64,000 nt of DNA from FEN-1350 sp964386005 (GTDB lineage: Bacteria > Planctomycetota > Phycisphaerae > Sedimentisphaerales > Anaerohalosphaeraceae): NCBI GenBank assembly GCA_964386005.1, contig CAYLSB010000019.1, forward strand, positions 3,188 through 67,187, given 5' to 3'. The notes under the pieces are model-generated. The model had not been told where the DNA came from. It did not search any database and saw only the letters and a program-made list of their open reading frames with translations. Each line of letters opens with the position of its first letter. Within the stretch, counting starts at the first letter, position 1. A program made the position numbers and the translations under genes. Below are positions 8,871 through 17,830 of the stretch, in pieces.

Positions 8871-10031
8871 TTAATTGATTTCCGTTTTGTATAAATTGAG
8901 ATAGTCGGCAAGAACCCGCCGAATATCGAACAGGTCGAGAACGCACTGTCTGGCCGTGGCGGTCATTTGATTTTTCCGTTCCGGGCTCATGGCAAGAACG
9001 GTCAACAGTCCATCGGCAAGCAAGTCGGGCCGACGAGGAGGAACGATCAGCCCTGATTGGCCATCGACAATCGCTTGACGAACCACGCCGACATCGGTGG
9101 TGACGACGGGACGCTCCATGGCCATGGCCTCCAGAACCACCATCGGACCGGCCTCATTCACCGAGGAAACAACCAGCACATCGCAGGCGGCAAGCACGAG
9201 CCGGACATCGTCCATAAATCCCAGAAAGCGAACTCGCGATTCCAATCCAAGCCGTTCGATCTGTTGCCGGAGCCGTCGGATATATTCTTTCTTATTGTCG
9301 AGATGATCGCCGACAATCAGGACGAGGGAATCCGGGTATTGTGTTCCAATTCGCGATGCGGCATCGATAAGATATTCATATCCCTTCGAGAGATTTGGAT
9401 TTCCGATCGCGGCGATGACGGGACCCTTTCCCTCCAGACGATTCTCGGATCGAAAACGGAGGACGGCGTCGGAATCCACGGCCCCGGATTGGAAGGTATC
9501 CGTATCGACGGGCGGGAAGAGAACGACGATTTTTTGTCGCGCGATGTCGTCATTTTCAAAATAATAATCCGTTAACCGTTGGGCGGATACGGCTATCCGC
9601 CATGACCAAGCTTTGACGATCGGGCGCAGGATACGCACCACGGATCGGGGAGTGGACATGTCGTTCAGATGCCAAACGAGACGACGACGGGTCAGGACGG
9701 CCGCGACGGCCGGGATCCAATTCAGGATTCCGTTTACATGCACCAGATCGATGGGTGTTTTTCGGATATAGCGAATAACTTGATAGAGATTCCATGGAAA
9801 GAAACACAAGAAAAGAAAAAAACTGAGCGGAATATTTTCCCGCCGCGCCGGTTGAAGATAACGAAGACCTTTACACTCAAATCCCTCCACCGGTCGACAA
9901 TCGGACTGCTTGTCATTGAATAGAAAAAACGTATCGACGCCCCGTTCGCGCAGGAGACGCGCCATTCGATATCCCCGCAGCATCGCTCCGCCGCCGCGCC
10001 GGTTGTCCAGAAAACAATTCAGGATTTTCAT
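8871..10031 (-). CDS. GT4-family glycosyltransferase
   Basis: 386 residues from ATG 10031 (MKILNCFLDN), sharing an ATGA 4-nt overlap with the end of the sulfotransferase gene at 10028; this fixes the start and suggests translational coupling. A glycine-rich N-terminal loop (NRRGGGAMLRGYRMA) matches GT4 donor/acceptor loops. The C-terminal domain carries IGNPNLSKGYEYLIDA and SSVNEAGPMVVLEAMAMERPVV, the E-x7-E nucleotide-sugar binding signature. It probably adds one sugar to the lipid-linked repeat unit. The UDP-sulfoquinovose synthase gene in the same operon makes SqdX-type sulfoquinovosyl transfer one possible specialisation for this or the next gene, but nothing in the sequence proves the donor. 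Confidence 0.88.
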   Translation of the reverse strand: MKILNCFLDNRRGGGAMLRGYRMARLLRERGVDTFFLFNDKQSDCRPVEGFECKGLRYLQPARRENIPLSFFLFLCFFPWNLYQVIRYIRKTPIDLVHVNGILNWIPAVAAVLTRRRLVWHLNDMSTPRSVVRILRPIVKAWSWRIAVSAQRLTDYYFENDDIARQKIVVLFPPVDTDTFQSGAVDSDAVLRFRSENRLEGKGPVIAAIGNPNLSKGYEYLIDAASRIGTQYPDSLVLIVGDHLDNKKEYIRRLRQQIERLGLESRVRFLGFMDDVRLVLAACDVLVVSSVNEAGPMVVLEAMAMERPVVTTDVGVVRQAIVDGQSGLIVPPRRPDLLADGLLTVLAMSPERKNQMTATARQCVLDLFDIRRVLADYLNLYKTEIN

Positions 10032-10951
10032 CGAGGATGATCTCGGCGCTGTTCCGAAACGGATCCTTCCCCGGTCGGGCGAACGAGTCCCTTTTCCTTT
10101 TCCAGCAACTGAAACGAGAGCGAATAAAACGGCCGAGGGCTTGATTTGAAATGACGTCGATTTCGATAGATCAGTTGATAGATCCATCCCGGAATCAGGC
10201 GAAACACCCAGGACCAGACGACGATCCATTTTTCCTGGAATAGCGTAAGGAATTTTTCGGGGGATTCGGAATCGGCGAAGCTCGAATTCGATTGAAAACG
10301 GTTTTCGAGCATTCCCGCTTCCGTTTTCAAATCGAGGGATTGGCAAATCGTTCGGATCGTTCCTTCCCGATCGGCGATCATGTCTTCGTAGCGGATGGAA
10401 ATCGTGCCGGGCTGATTTTGAATCCATTTCAGTCGTTTAACCCCGTAATAGTACCAGAACAGGAATCGCAGGGCGTTCCGAAGGCGATGGGGTCCGCCCC
10501 ACTTTCTGAGATGCGATCGGATGGTCGGCACGACGTCCCGAACAATCGTAATGAATTGCGCGTCGGAAAAATGGGCAATCAATATCGACAGAACGGTGGG
10601 CGGAAATTTCTGAAGCCAATGCGACGTATTTCGGGATACCGCCAGACGATCCATCAGTTCCCGGAAGAAGTCGGGATAGGTTTGTGCCTGGAAATGATAC
10701 AAGTCCTCCTTCGGGAATCCGGTACATCGAAGGTAATCGGTCGCGGCAAAACACTCAATAAACGCGATCCGGTTTTCCAGGACATTCAACGGACCAAACG
10801 TCATCGGAAAGGTCGTGAAGATTTCAGTCTCCACGATGCCGTCGTGGCCGACATCCTGAACGCCTGCGATATCCGAATGGTTTAACAATGTGTTCGACAG
10901 CCATTTGGTGCCTGAACGATTGTTACCGACAATGATGATGGGTTTTGCCAT
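10028..10951 (-). CDS. PAPS-dependent sulfotransferase family protein
   Basis: 307 residues from ATG 10951, preceded by AAGAGG. The 5'-phosphosulfate binding loop is at residues 9-17 (GNNRSGTKW), and the 3'-phosphate site is in TIVRDVVPTIRSH. The family moves a sulfuryl group from PAPS to a hydroxyl or amine, here probably on a sugar of the glycan made by this operon, on the cytoplasmic side. The middle (RNALRFLFWYYYGVKR) and end (VWSWVFRLIPGWIYQLIY) are hydrophobic and may sit on the membrane. The stop overlaps the next GT4 start (ATGA). With the UDP-sulfoquinovose synthase two genes away, the cluster encodes two separate routes for placing sulfur on a glycan. Confidence 0.85.
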   Translation of the reverse strand: MAKPIIIVGNNRSGTKWLSNTLLNHSDIAGVQDVGHDGIVETEIFTTFPMTFGPLNVLENRIAFIECFAATDYLRCTGFPKEDLYHFQAQTYPDFFRELMDRLAVSRNTSHWLQKFPPTVLSILIAHFSDAQFITIVRDVVPTIRSHLRKWGGPHRLRNALRFLFWYYYGVKRLKWIQNQPGTISIRYEDMIADREGTIRTICQSLDLKTEAGMLENRFQSNSSFADSESPEKFLTLFQEKWIVVWSWVFRLIPGWIYQLIYRNRRHFKSSPRPFYSLSFQLLEKEKGLVRPTGEGSVSEQRRDHPR

Positions 10952-11037
10952 AGGCCTCTTGAGAGAATCGACATGCACGACTCGGTCTTCGGATCCACTC
11001 CCTTTCCTTACTCCGATTGCATCGGTACCGGCCAAGA

Positions 11038-11460
11038 TCAGGGACGTTGATCCTCACCTGCGACCGCGGCGGCGCCTCGCTCGGCCGTCTCCTGCGCGGA
11101 AGGAATTTCCACAATCGGCCGTGCGGGTATCCCTTCGGCCAGGCCGGTATGGATCAGATCCAGCAATTGCGCGAGGGAATGTGCACCGACGGCGCGACGG
11201 ACAATGCGGCCGTTAACAAATAACGCAAAGGCGGGAACACCGGCAATTCGATAGAGGGAACGAAACGATGGATGCTGATCCACATTGAGCTTGCCGATCT
11301 TAACCTGTCCATCCATCCGTCGGGCCAGTTGCTCTATGACCGGCTCCATCATCTTGCACGGCGGGCACCAGGAACCCCAGAAATCGACAAGGACCGGAAC
11401 AGGGCTATCGAGAACTTCGGACTGAAAATTCTTATCGGTAATTCGCGTACAGTTGCTCAT
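11038..11460 (-). CDS. Thioredoxin-fold protein
   Basis: 140 residues from ATG 11460. The active site W31-C-P-P-C35 follows VLVDFWGS and the cis-Pro loop GVPAFALF follows later, so a classical thioredoxin fold. Cys-Pro-Pro-Cys replaces the usual Cys-Gly-Pro-Cys, which usually shifts redox potential. There is no signal peptide, so it should act in the cytoplasm. About 35 extra residues at the C-terminus (from PARPIVEIPS) are Ala/Glu rich. The start lies 29 nt inside the end of the UDP-sulfoquinovose synthase gene, so the two are probably co-translated. A role in supplying reductant or sulfite chemistry to that enzyme is only inferred from position. Confidence 0.88.
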   Translation of the reverse strand: MSNCTRITDKNFQSEVLDSPVPVLVDFWGSWCPPCKMMEPVIEQLARRMDGQVKIGKLNVDQHPSFRSLYRIAGVPAFALFVNGRIVRRAVGAHSLAQLLDLIHTGLAEGIPARPIVEIPSAQETAERGAAAVAGEDQRP

Positions 11461-12964
11461 CTTCCCTGATCTCCGACTGAAGGTCCAGCAATTCCAGTCG
11501 CTCGACCTGCCGTTTGACTCCGGACCACCACGTCCGGGGTAAAATCGAATGTTTGCGTTGTTCAATCCGCGAACGAACCTCGTCGGTCAGAAACAGTTCG
11601 AACATTCGCGCGATTTCCTCGTCAAGATCGACCTGCGGCTGGAATCCGAACTGGCCGGGCAACTTTTCATAAACGGCTTCGAAGGGATGTTCATCGGCCT
11701 CGACACGGGGATTTTCGACGCGCTGGATTTCGACGGGCAGGTTAAACAGTTTCCGGCCGATCCGCGCGACTTTGTAGGCCAGATGCCTGACGCTATAGAC
11801 GGCCGAAATCTGGTTGACGGTTCCGTACTGTCCCGGTTCGGGCGGGCAATTGATCAGCCGAGACATGCACTGCATCGCATCGTTGAGGGCGATATAGCCG
11901 CGAATCTGCCTGCCCTGGCCGTACAATGTCAGGGGGATTTGGGCCACGGCCTGGGCCACAAAACGATTAATCACCGTCCCAAAACATTCGTCGATATCCA
12001 GGCGCGTCCGCAGCCGTTTATCGCGGGCGACCTGATCGGTATGCACGCCGAAGATGACGCCCTGCATGACATCATAGGATCGAAGCCACCAGTACTTGCA
12101 GGCCTCGAAACAATTCATGGTATCCTGGACCTTGCTGACATGATAAAAACTGGGCGGATCGCGGGGAATCAGTTCGCCGCCAAGACTCCATTGACGATCG
12201 CCCCAGAGGAGAACCGCGTCGGCGGGAAACAGGCCTTCGAACAACGGCCGTCCCGTCAGGGGAGTGCCGTACTCACCCATCGTGCCCAACTTGATCAGCG
12301 ACGATTCGGGAACCAGGTCCTTCATCGTAAACAACAGGCCCAATGTGCCCAGAACATTGTTCTTCTGCACGCCGATGGCATGCTCGGCATCGATCATACT
12401 GAACGGCGCGGAAGGACACTCGGCATAATGCACGATGGCTTCCGGACGGACTTCTTCGATGAATTCGTGCAAACGTTGCCGCTGCTCGAACACGTCAATC
12501 TGACGAAAGTCGATCTCGATTCCCAATAATTCCCTGGCGGCGGCGAGCCGATCGTTCATCCGCGCGATCGGCACGATCGTCTGGGCGCCCCGTTCCTTGA
12601 CCCATTCGCGCCGATTGTAATTATCGACGCCGCTGATACGATATCCCCGACTGCCCAGCCACAAGGCCAGGGTCCAGCCGAGATACCCGTCGATGCCGAG
12701 GATCATCACTCGCATCTCCCGGAGTCGATATCCGTAGGGCCCGTTATGCCATTGAGGGCATTCGTCGAATGTGATGCCCATCGGATCGAAGAGCCCCAGT
12801 TCGGGTCGGCGTTTGCACTCGGCCAGGATCTGGGTTTCGCCGCTGGCGTCGGTCTTCTTTTCGAAGTGCGACCCGGATTGGCCGCAGGCACGGAAATCCA
12901 CCTTTCCCGCCAGATCGATCGCCGGGCAGTTCCAGCATGTACACTTTCCATTGTACGATTTCAT
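11432..12964 (-). CDS. sqdB: UDP-sulfoquinovose synthase (SqdB/SQD1/Agl3-like) with Cys-rich N-terminal extension
   Basis: 510 residues. From residue 84 the protein follows the SQD1 family: NAD loop GIDGYLGW (90-97), HYAECPSAPFSMID, the catalytic Thr228 in KLGTMGEYGTP, Tyr274 and Lys278 in SFYHVSKVQD, QGVIFGVHTDQ, LYGQGRQIRGY, and NPRVEADEH near the end. The family converts UDP-glucose and sulfite to UDP-sulfoquinovose in the cytoplasm. Residues 1-83 are an extension with Cys at 8, 10, 13, 27, 50 and 69, suggesting metal binding. The start at 12964 is supported by an ATGA overlap with the upstream gene and a GGAG eight nt before it. The gene is in a polysaccharide operon rather than next to a lipid-type sqdX/sqdC pair, so a glycan product is favoured. 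An unrelated sulfonation or plain epimerase role cannot be excluded. Confidence 0.85.
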   Translation of the reverse strand: MKSYNGKCTCWNCPAIDLAGKVDFRACGQSGSHFEKKTDASGETQILAECKRRPELGLFDPMGITFDECPQWHNGPYGYRLREMRVMILGIDGYLGWTLALWLGSRGYRISGVDNYNRREWVKERGAQTIVPIARMNDRLAAARELLGIEIDFRQIDVFEQRQRLHEFIEEVRPEAIVHYAECPSAPFSMIDAEHAIGVQKNNVLGTLGLLFTMKDLVPESSLIKLGTMGEYGTPLTGRPLFEGLFPADAVLLWGDRQWSLGGELIPRDPPSFYHVSKVQDTMNCFEACKYWWLRSYDVMQGVIFGVHTDQVARDKRLRTRLDIDECFGTVINRFVAQAVAQIPLTLYGQGRQIRGYIALNDAMQCMSRLINCPPEPGQYGTVNQISAVYSVRHLAYKVARIGRKLFNLPVEIQRVENPRVEADEHPFEAVYEKLPGQFGFQPQVDLDEEIARMFELFLTDEVRSRIEQRKHSILPRTWWSGVKRQVERLELLDLQSEIREDEQLYANYR

Positions 12965-14262
12965 TTTCCGACTCCATAGGAACCGAGGACCGGATCGTGG
13001 GCTAATCCCGCAACACCGAGAAGATCCTCGATCGCCATCCGCCCGGACGGCGGATTGTTTGAGTTATGCAAAAGGCAAAACGCGGTATCTTGCGTGTGTT
13101 TTCCCGTAAACCCGTCACAATCGGCGGCTTTCCCGGCCTTGATATTCGCCTTGAAGTTGAATCCTTCGGCGGCCACCAGGACCAGGTCCGGGGCCATAGG
13201 GGTATACGGGCCATGGTAGATCCCGTTCCCGCGGACGATACGACGAACCACATTTCGCCCGTCGATCTCGAGGGAGGCAAAAAATGTCTCAAGTTCTTCG
13301 ATCACATGGCCGGCCTGTTCATCCGAAACTCCTCCGCAGGGGTATCGTCCTTTTCGATGAATATAAATCCTCGCCGGATCCATCGCGAACGCCTTCGACG
13401 CCGGATCGATATCTTTCAGGGACGACGGAGGATTCGACGTGAAGCTCAGCCATCCGGCCTCTTGAAGAAAATAATTCACATACACATTTTTCTCAAGCCG
13501 TTCGAATCCGTGATCGGATAACATCACGAGGCGGTCCGAAGGATTCATCCGGGAAACGATCTCTCCGACGACCTCGTCGATGGAATGAAAATAATCCAAA
13601 AACCGCTGATGGAACCGATGCTGAGGGTCCTCGTAGGCCGACCACAGGAAATGCATCAGCCGATCGGTCCCGGTGAAGACAAGCATATAGACCCGCCAAT
13701 CCAGTCGTGACCATGTGTATCGATAGGCCTCGATTCGGGCCCGATGAGTTTTTTCAAGATCGTTGATAAACAACTCGAGAGATTGAGACGCCTTCTGCGA
13801 ATCGACGTCCAGGCGATAATCCATGGATTCCAAAACCGGCTGAAGGTCGTTTGGGTAAACGCTTTTCGCCAAATCCAGCGACACGAACCCCGACACATGA
13901 ATCCCGTTCATTTCCCGAACCGGATAGGTTCCGGGTACATTGAGGATGACGCACGGCGCGTCGATATTTACCCAAAACGGTTTTTCCCTCACGTCCCGAT
14001 AGCAGGGATACCGGATCTGATACGAGTTTGGAAAAAGGTCCGTGAAACCGAAAATCCCGTGTCGGCCGGGATTGGTACCGGTAATCATCGATGCCCACGC
14101 CACAGAGGAAACCTCCGGAATCGTCGAATCCATCGGAAGAATGCCGTTGGACTCGATCAACGCCCTGACATTCGGCATAACACCTTGATTGGCAAGATTT
14201 GACATCATGCCGACCGGTACGCCGTCCAAGCCGATGATTATCGTTCTCTGAACTGAAGTCAT
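12961..14262 (-). CDS. Type I phosphodiesterase / alkaline phosphatase superfamily protein
   Basis: 433 residues. The metal-site pattern of the family is present: GLDGV near the N-terminus, the nucleophile region EVSSVAWASMITG, GTDRLMHFLW, LSDHGF and GKHTQD near the C-terminus. There is no signal peptide or membrane segment, so it appears cytoplasmic. Members cleave phosphodiester or pyrophosphate bonds, for example in nucleotide sugars, or phosphate and sulfate esters. As first gene of the operon it may act on a nucleotide (for example PAP or a nucleotide sugar), but the substrate is unknown. The start is preceded by AGAGGTGG 11 nt upstream; the end overlaps the synthase start by ATGA. Confidence 0.82.
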   Translation of the reverse strand: MTSVQRTIIIGLDGVPVGMMSNLANQGVMPNVRALIESNGILPMDSTIPEVSSVAWASMITGTNPGRHGIFGFTDLFPNSYQIRYPCYRDVREKPFWVNIDAPCVILNVPGTYPVREMNGIHVSGFVSLDLAKSVYPNDLQPVLESMDYRLDVDSQKASQSLELFINDLEKTHRARIEAYRYTWSRLDWRVYMLVFTGTDRLMHFLWSAYEDPQHRFHQRFLDYFHSIDEVVGEIVSRMNPSDRLVMLSDHGFERLEKNVYVNYFLQEAGWLSFTSNPPSSLKDIDPASKAFAMDPARIYIHRKGRYPCGGVSDEQAGHVIEELETFFASLEIDGRNVVRRIVRGNGIYHGPYTPMAPDLVLVAAEGFNFKANIKAGKAADCDGFTGKHTQDTAFCLLHNSNNPPSGRMAIEDLLGVAGLAHDPVLGSYGVGK

Positions 14263-14777
14263 GGATATTCAGGCCACCTCTTGTTGATGCAACCTTTTAT
14301 ACATTCAATGGTTATGCTTTCTTTGGACTCCGTCTCCGTGGGTTGAAATTCAAATCCCGGGTTTGTTGTCTGTCCACTCCATGAAGAGTTGAAAGACAAC
14401 CCAAGCCATTTCCGATCCGACTTTCGAGGTGAATGGTTGGACACGGATCCGCACAAGCATCCCGATCCGACTACTTTCCCCCCACGAATTCGGCAGTCCA
14501 TGCCATACACTCCGATGCTGCGCTCCATGCCAACGGCGCAATCCCCGCAACTCCGCTGATTTTCGCGGCGAATCGCCACAGGGCCGGACATACGATACAG
14601 CAACGGCGTCGATTTCGCAAGCATGGATACAAGGAATCGTATTTTCCCCGATCCAACCCGAACATCAAGTCCTCGATCGATGGGTATTGGTCGTGAAGGA
14701 ATGCGCCATCCAACCGTTCGAAGGCCCCTTGCTTCGTTCCATCAGAAATCATGGAATGCAAAGACCGGACATTTCCC
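14263..14777. other. Divergent intergenic region without a supported gene
   Basis: About 500 nt between the glycan operon (leaving left) and the chaperone operon (leaving right). Open frames exist on both strands, but none has a recognisable product or ribosome site. It must hold the promoter of the leftward operon; on the minus strand a TATAAA lies about 34 nt before the start at 14262, but I see no convincing -35. Confidence 0.5.
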
Positions 14778-14806
14778 TTGCAATCGCGGCCGAAAGTCTC
14801 TATATA
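14778..14806 (+). promoter_or_regulatory. Sigma70-type promoter of the PpiD-like operon
   Basis: TTGCAA at 14778-14783, a 17-nt spacer, TATATA at 14801-14806. The predicted start near 14813 gives a leader of about 50 nt before the AAGGTGA ribosome site (14852-14858) and the ATG at 14863. Confidence 0.65.
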
Positions 14807-14862
14807 GTAACGGTTTATCGGCGTCGGATCGACCAAATGGAACTATCGAATAAGGTGAATGT

Positions 14863-17088
14863 ATGAACATTGTGAAATGGATGCGGAAGAATAACCGGCA
14901 ATTGATGGCTGGAGTGGTGATCGTCATCATGATTTCCTTTGTGGGCGGCTCCGCCCTGCAGCAGATTCTCAGCCATATGGCGATGGGCGCGAATCGAAAA
15001 GTGGCGACCTATCGAAATAACGGCGTGATCACGCCGTTGGCGCTGCGGGAAGCGGAGTCGGAGCTTCTCATCCTGCGTGAAATGAATATGCCGCTGTTTT
15101 TGCAGTATAAGCCGACCGCAGCCGGCATGCCGGATATTCGGGCGCGGCTGATCGGACAGTTGCTGTTTCCCGATTCGCAGGCGTCGGCCTATGTGCACGA
15201 CGAGTTGCGCAACGCCATCCTGCGAGGCGGTATCGCCATCACTCCGGATCAGATCAACGCCTTTTTCGAAAAGACCGGCGGTCGAGGCGATGTGTACTGG
15301 ATTTTGCTCCGCGCCGAAGCCCGACAGGCGGGATACCTTATCTCGTCCTCGCAGGCCAAAGAAACGCTGCGTCAACTGATCCCGCAACTGTTTCAAAACC
15401 GTGCGGATGCCGCTATGCTGGTTTCGGCGATGATCCAGCGTCATCGGGTCCCGGAGGAACGGATCTATCGGATTTTCGCCGATTTGTTGTCGATTCTGGG
15501 TTACACGGAGATGATGAGCCGCAACGAAGCGGTGACCACCGAACAGATCCGCGCGGAGGTGGGTCGTCGAAGCCAGCAGATTTCCGGCGAGTATGTGCTG
15601 TTCGCCTTCGAGGATTTTGTCCAGGAAGTCGCCGAACCGACGGAGCAGGAACTTCAGGATCAGCTCAAGGCCTTCAACACGTATTTCGCCGGGCAGGTCT
15701 CCGACGACAATCCCTACGGTTATGGGTATAAAATTCCGACGCGGGTTCAATTAGAGTATATCATTATCCGTAATGACACCATTCAAAAGACGCTGCCCGA
15801 ACCGGCGGCGGAGGAAATGGAGGAGTATTATCGGCGGCACCTCGATGAGTTCAAGGAGGACGTCGCGCCCGATCCCAACAAGCCGGAAACCAAGGTGAGC
15901 AAGACCAAGACCTACGCCGAGGTGGCGCCGGAGATCCGCCAGTCGCTTCTGCGGATCAAGGCCATGCGCCAGGCGGACATGATCATCGCGGAGGCCAAGC
16001 TGGCGGTCGATGCGGGGTTCGAGTCGGTGGATATGGAAAAGGCCGACACCGCGACGATTCAGAAGGCCGCGGGAAATTACGCCGCCACGGCCGAAACGCT
16101 CGGCAAGAAATACGCGATCGACCTGTTTACGGGAACGACCGGACTGTTGTCGGCCGAAGATATCGCAGGCAGTCGTACCCTCGGCCGTCTGATGGTGGAA
16201 GGACAGACTCAAATGCCGATCCGGCTGAGTCGGATCGCGTTCGCAGTGGACGAGGCGGGAACGATCAAGCTGGGGCGATTCGAAACGCAAAAACCCAAAA
16301 TGTGGGCGACCCTCGGACCCATGAAGGATCGTTTCGACGAGTTTGGATCGATGACCGCTTTGATCCGCGTGGTGAAGGTGGAACAGGAGATCGAGCCCCA
16401 GGACCCGGCTCTGACGTACAACAAAAACGACGCAGTGGCCGATACGATCACGCCGGTCGCGGACACGATCTTCATCCTGAAGGATCTGGTTGCCCGTGAC
16501 GTGAAACTCCAGAAGGCATCGGCCCTGGCCAGGGCCCGCGCCGAGGAGTTCGTCGGGATGATCGGCGATCAGCCGTGGGACAAGGCCATCGAGGCCTACA
16601 ACGCCAAATACACCAAGGCCGACGATCCGCTGTCGGCGGCCAAAAAACTTCGTCTGGATCGACTGATGGATCGCCCCCGCGCCTCGGATTCGGATGTGAA
16701 AATGATGAGCCGAACTCTCGAAGACGATCCTTCGATGCGACGTTATTTCCAGGACATGGTCAACACGAACCGGCAGGTTGAATTGCTGCACTCGCTATTG
16801 CCCGCGGACAAGACGGAAGCGGACAACCTGAAACAGATCGCGGAATTCAAGCCGGGCGGCCGGTGGTATGTGATCAAGAAGATCGCCCGAAAGGATCCCA
16901 CCAAGGACGATTACCGCAAGAGCAAGGCCATGGCCGCGTATCAGATCGACACCCGCCAGGGCGACAGCTTGGCGCTGATCCTGCTGGATCCGGACAATCT
17001 TCGCGTCCGAATGCAGTATCAGCAAATCGAACAGGATGTGGTGATTCCGGCCAAACCGAGCATAGACGATATTCCAGAGGAATTTTAA
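14863..17088 (+). CDS. SurA/PpiD-like membrane-anchored folding factor
   Basis: 741 residues. A short basic N-terminus (MNIVKWMRKNNR) and one transmembrane helix (residues about 13-35) are followed by a long periplasmic region, as in PpiD. The region has two helical SurA_N-type stretches rich in Glu, Gln and Arg and a central segment (VQLEYIIIRND ... EYYRRHLDEFKED ... YAEVAPEIRQSLL) that matches the layout around a parvulin domain. I do not see a canonical parvulin signature, so isomerase activity is doubtful. The inferred role is a chaperone for newly exported proteins, which fits a genome segment rich in secreted proteins. A strong AAGGTGA ribosome site supports the start, and the stop overlaps the next ATG (TAATG). 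Confidence 0.78.
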   Translation: MNIVKWMRKNNRQLMAGVVIVIMISFVGGSALQQILSHMAMGANRKVATYRNNGVITPLALREAESELLILREMNMPLFLQYKPTAAGMPDIRARLIGQLLFPDSQASAYVHDELRNAILRGGIAITPDQINAFFEKTGGRGDVYWILLRAEARQAGYLISSSQAKETLRQLIPQLFQNRADAAMLVSAMIQRHRVPEERIYRIFADLLSILGYTEMMSRNEAVTTEQIRAEVGRRSQQISGEYVLFAFEDFVQEVAEPTEQELQDQLKAFNTYFAGQVSDDNPYGYGYKIPTRVQLEYIIIRNDTIQKTLPEPAAEEMEEYYRRHLDEFKEDVAPDPNKPETKVSKTKTYAEVAPEIRQSLLRIKAMRQADMIIAEAKLAVDAGFESVDMEKADTATIQKAAGNYAATAETLGKKYAIDLFTGTTGLLSAEDIAGSRTLGRLMVEGQTQMPIRLSRIAFAVDEAGTIKLGRFETQKPKMWATLGPMKDRFDEFGSMTALIRVVKVEQEIEPQDPALTYNKNDAVADTITPVADTIFILKDLVARDVKLQKASALARARAEEFVGMIGDQPWDKAIEAYNAKYTKADDPLSAAKKLRLDRLMDRPRASDSDVKMMSRTLEDDPSMRRYFQDMVNTNRQVELLHSLLPADKTEADNLKQIAEFKPGGRWYVIKKIARKDPTKDDYRKSKAMAAYQIDTRQGDSLALILLDPDNLRVRMQYQQIEQDVVIPAKPSIDDIPEEF

Positions 17089-17498
17089 TGGATACAAGAC
17101 CGCGCATCGAGCATTCGCTGTTCCTGCTGGCGGTGGGACTCGTCGCCTGGATTCTTCCCGGCGGGGGGCATTTTCTGATCGGCGAGCGCCGCCGGGCGGG
17201 AATCATTTTCGTGACGATTTTTCTGACGTTCGCGATTGGGTTGCATGTCGGTTCGATCGCGGTGATCAATTCGGTGGAGGCCCGTCCGTGGTTTTTCGCG
17301 CAGATCTGCGCGTCGCCGCTGGTCGGATTGATCGACAGTTGGAGCCGTTCGGCCAATCTGGATGCCTATGGGCGTCCCGCCGACGTCGGCCAGATTTATA
17401 CGAGCATCGCCGGATTGCTGAACCTGTTAAGCATCCTCAGCGCCGTCTATATGGCGTATGCCGGCCGCGGCGAGATGATCGGCACGGAGGAATCCTGA
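17088..17498 (+). CDS. Small polytopic membrane protein, function unknown (DUF6677-like?)
   Basis: 136 residues. ATG 17088 overlaps the chaperone stop by one base (TAATG), with AGAGGA just upstream. About three to four hydrophobic segments are visible, beginning with HSLFLLAVGLVAWILPGGGH, and the Pro-Gly-Gly-Gly-His turn is followed by a basic GERRRAG loop. This pattern recalls small planctomycete membrane proteins catalogued as DUF6677; I could not confirm that. It is co-transcribed with the PpiD-like gene and the next small membrane gene, so a shared envelope role is likely. Confidence 0.7.
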   Translation: MDTRPRIEHSLFLLAVGLVAWILPGGGHFLIGERRRAGIIFVTIFLTFAIGLHVGSIAVINSVEARPWFFAQICASPLVGLIDSWSRSANLDAYGRPADVGQIYTSIAGLLNLLSILSAVYMAYAGRGEMIGTEES

Positions 17499-17499
17499 C

Positions 17500-17748
17500 A
17501 TGACGACTGAAGTGACGAACCTTCTGGCCGGTTTCATGCGTCCGATCGAGATCGGCACGACCCCGGCCGCCATGTTGTGGATGTTTCCGCTGCTGGCGGC
17601 GATTTCCATCGTGTATAAGGCCACGAAGATGCGCGTGCTCTTCTGGAAACGGTTTCTGCGGGAAATCACGGTGCTGTTCCTCACGGTGAGCTTGTTCATG
17701 ATCGTCACGGCATTCGCCTTAAGCGGGATCGTGTGGTGGTTCACCTGA
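17500..17748 (+). CDS. Small membrane protein, two predicted helices
   Basis: 82 residues. ATG 17500 lies 1 nt after the previous stop, with GGAGG 8 nt upstream. Hydrophobic segments are at about residues 23-40 and 57-80, separated by a basic loop (YKATKMRVLFWKRFLRE). Its ending, GIVWWFT, is aromatic. No family is recognised. It is the third gene of the chaperone operon; the next gene, glyQS, begins 82 nt later. Confidence 0.65.
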   Translation: MTTEVTNLLAGFMRPIEIGTTPAAMLWMFPLLAAISIVYKATKMRVLFWKRFLREITVLFLTVSLFMIVTAFALSGIVWWFT

Positions 17749-17830
17749 TCCGATTTCCCATTTTCCCTATGCGATTTCTCATGATATAAATCGCCGGCCG
17801 CGGCGATGCGTTGAAGACAAAGGTACCGAC

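Noticed and set aside
14471..14836. Leftward open frame of 121 codons in the intergenic region
   Set aside because: No ribosome site, no recognisable domain, and it would run over the promoter of the chaperone operon.
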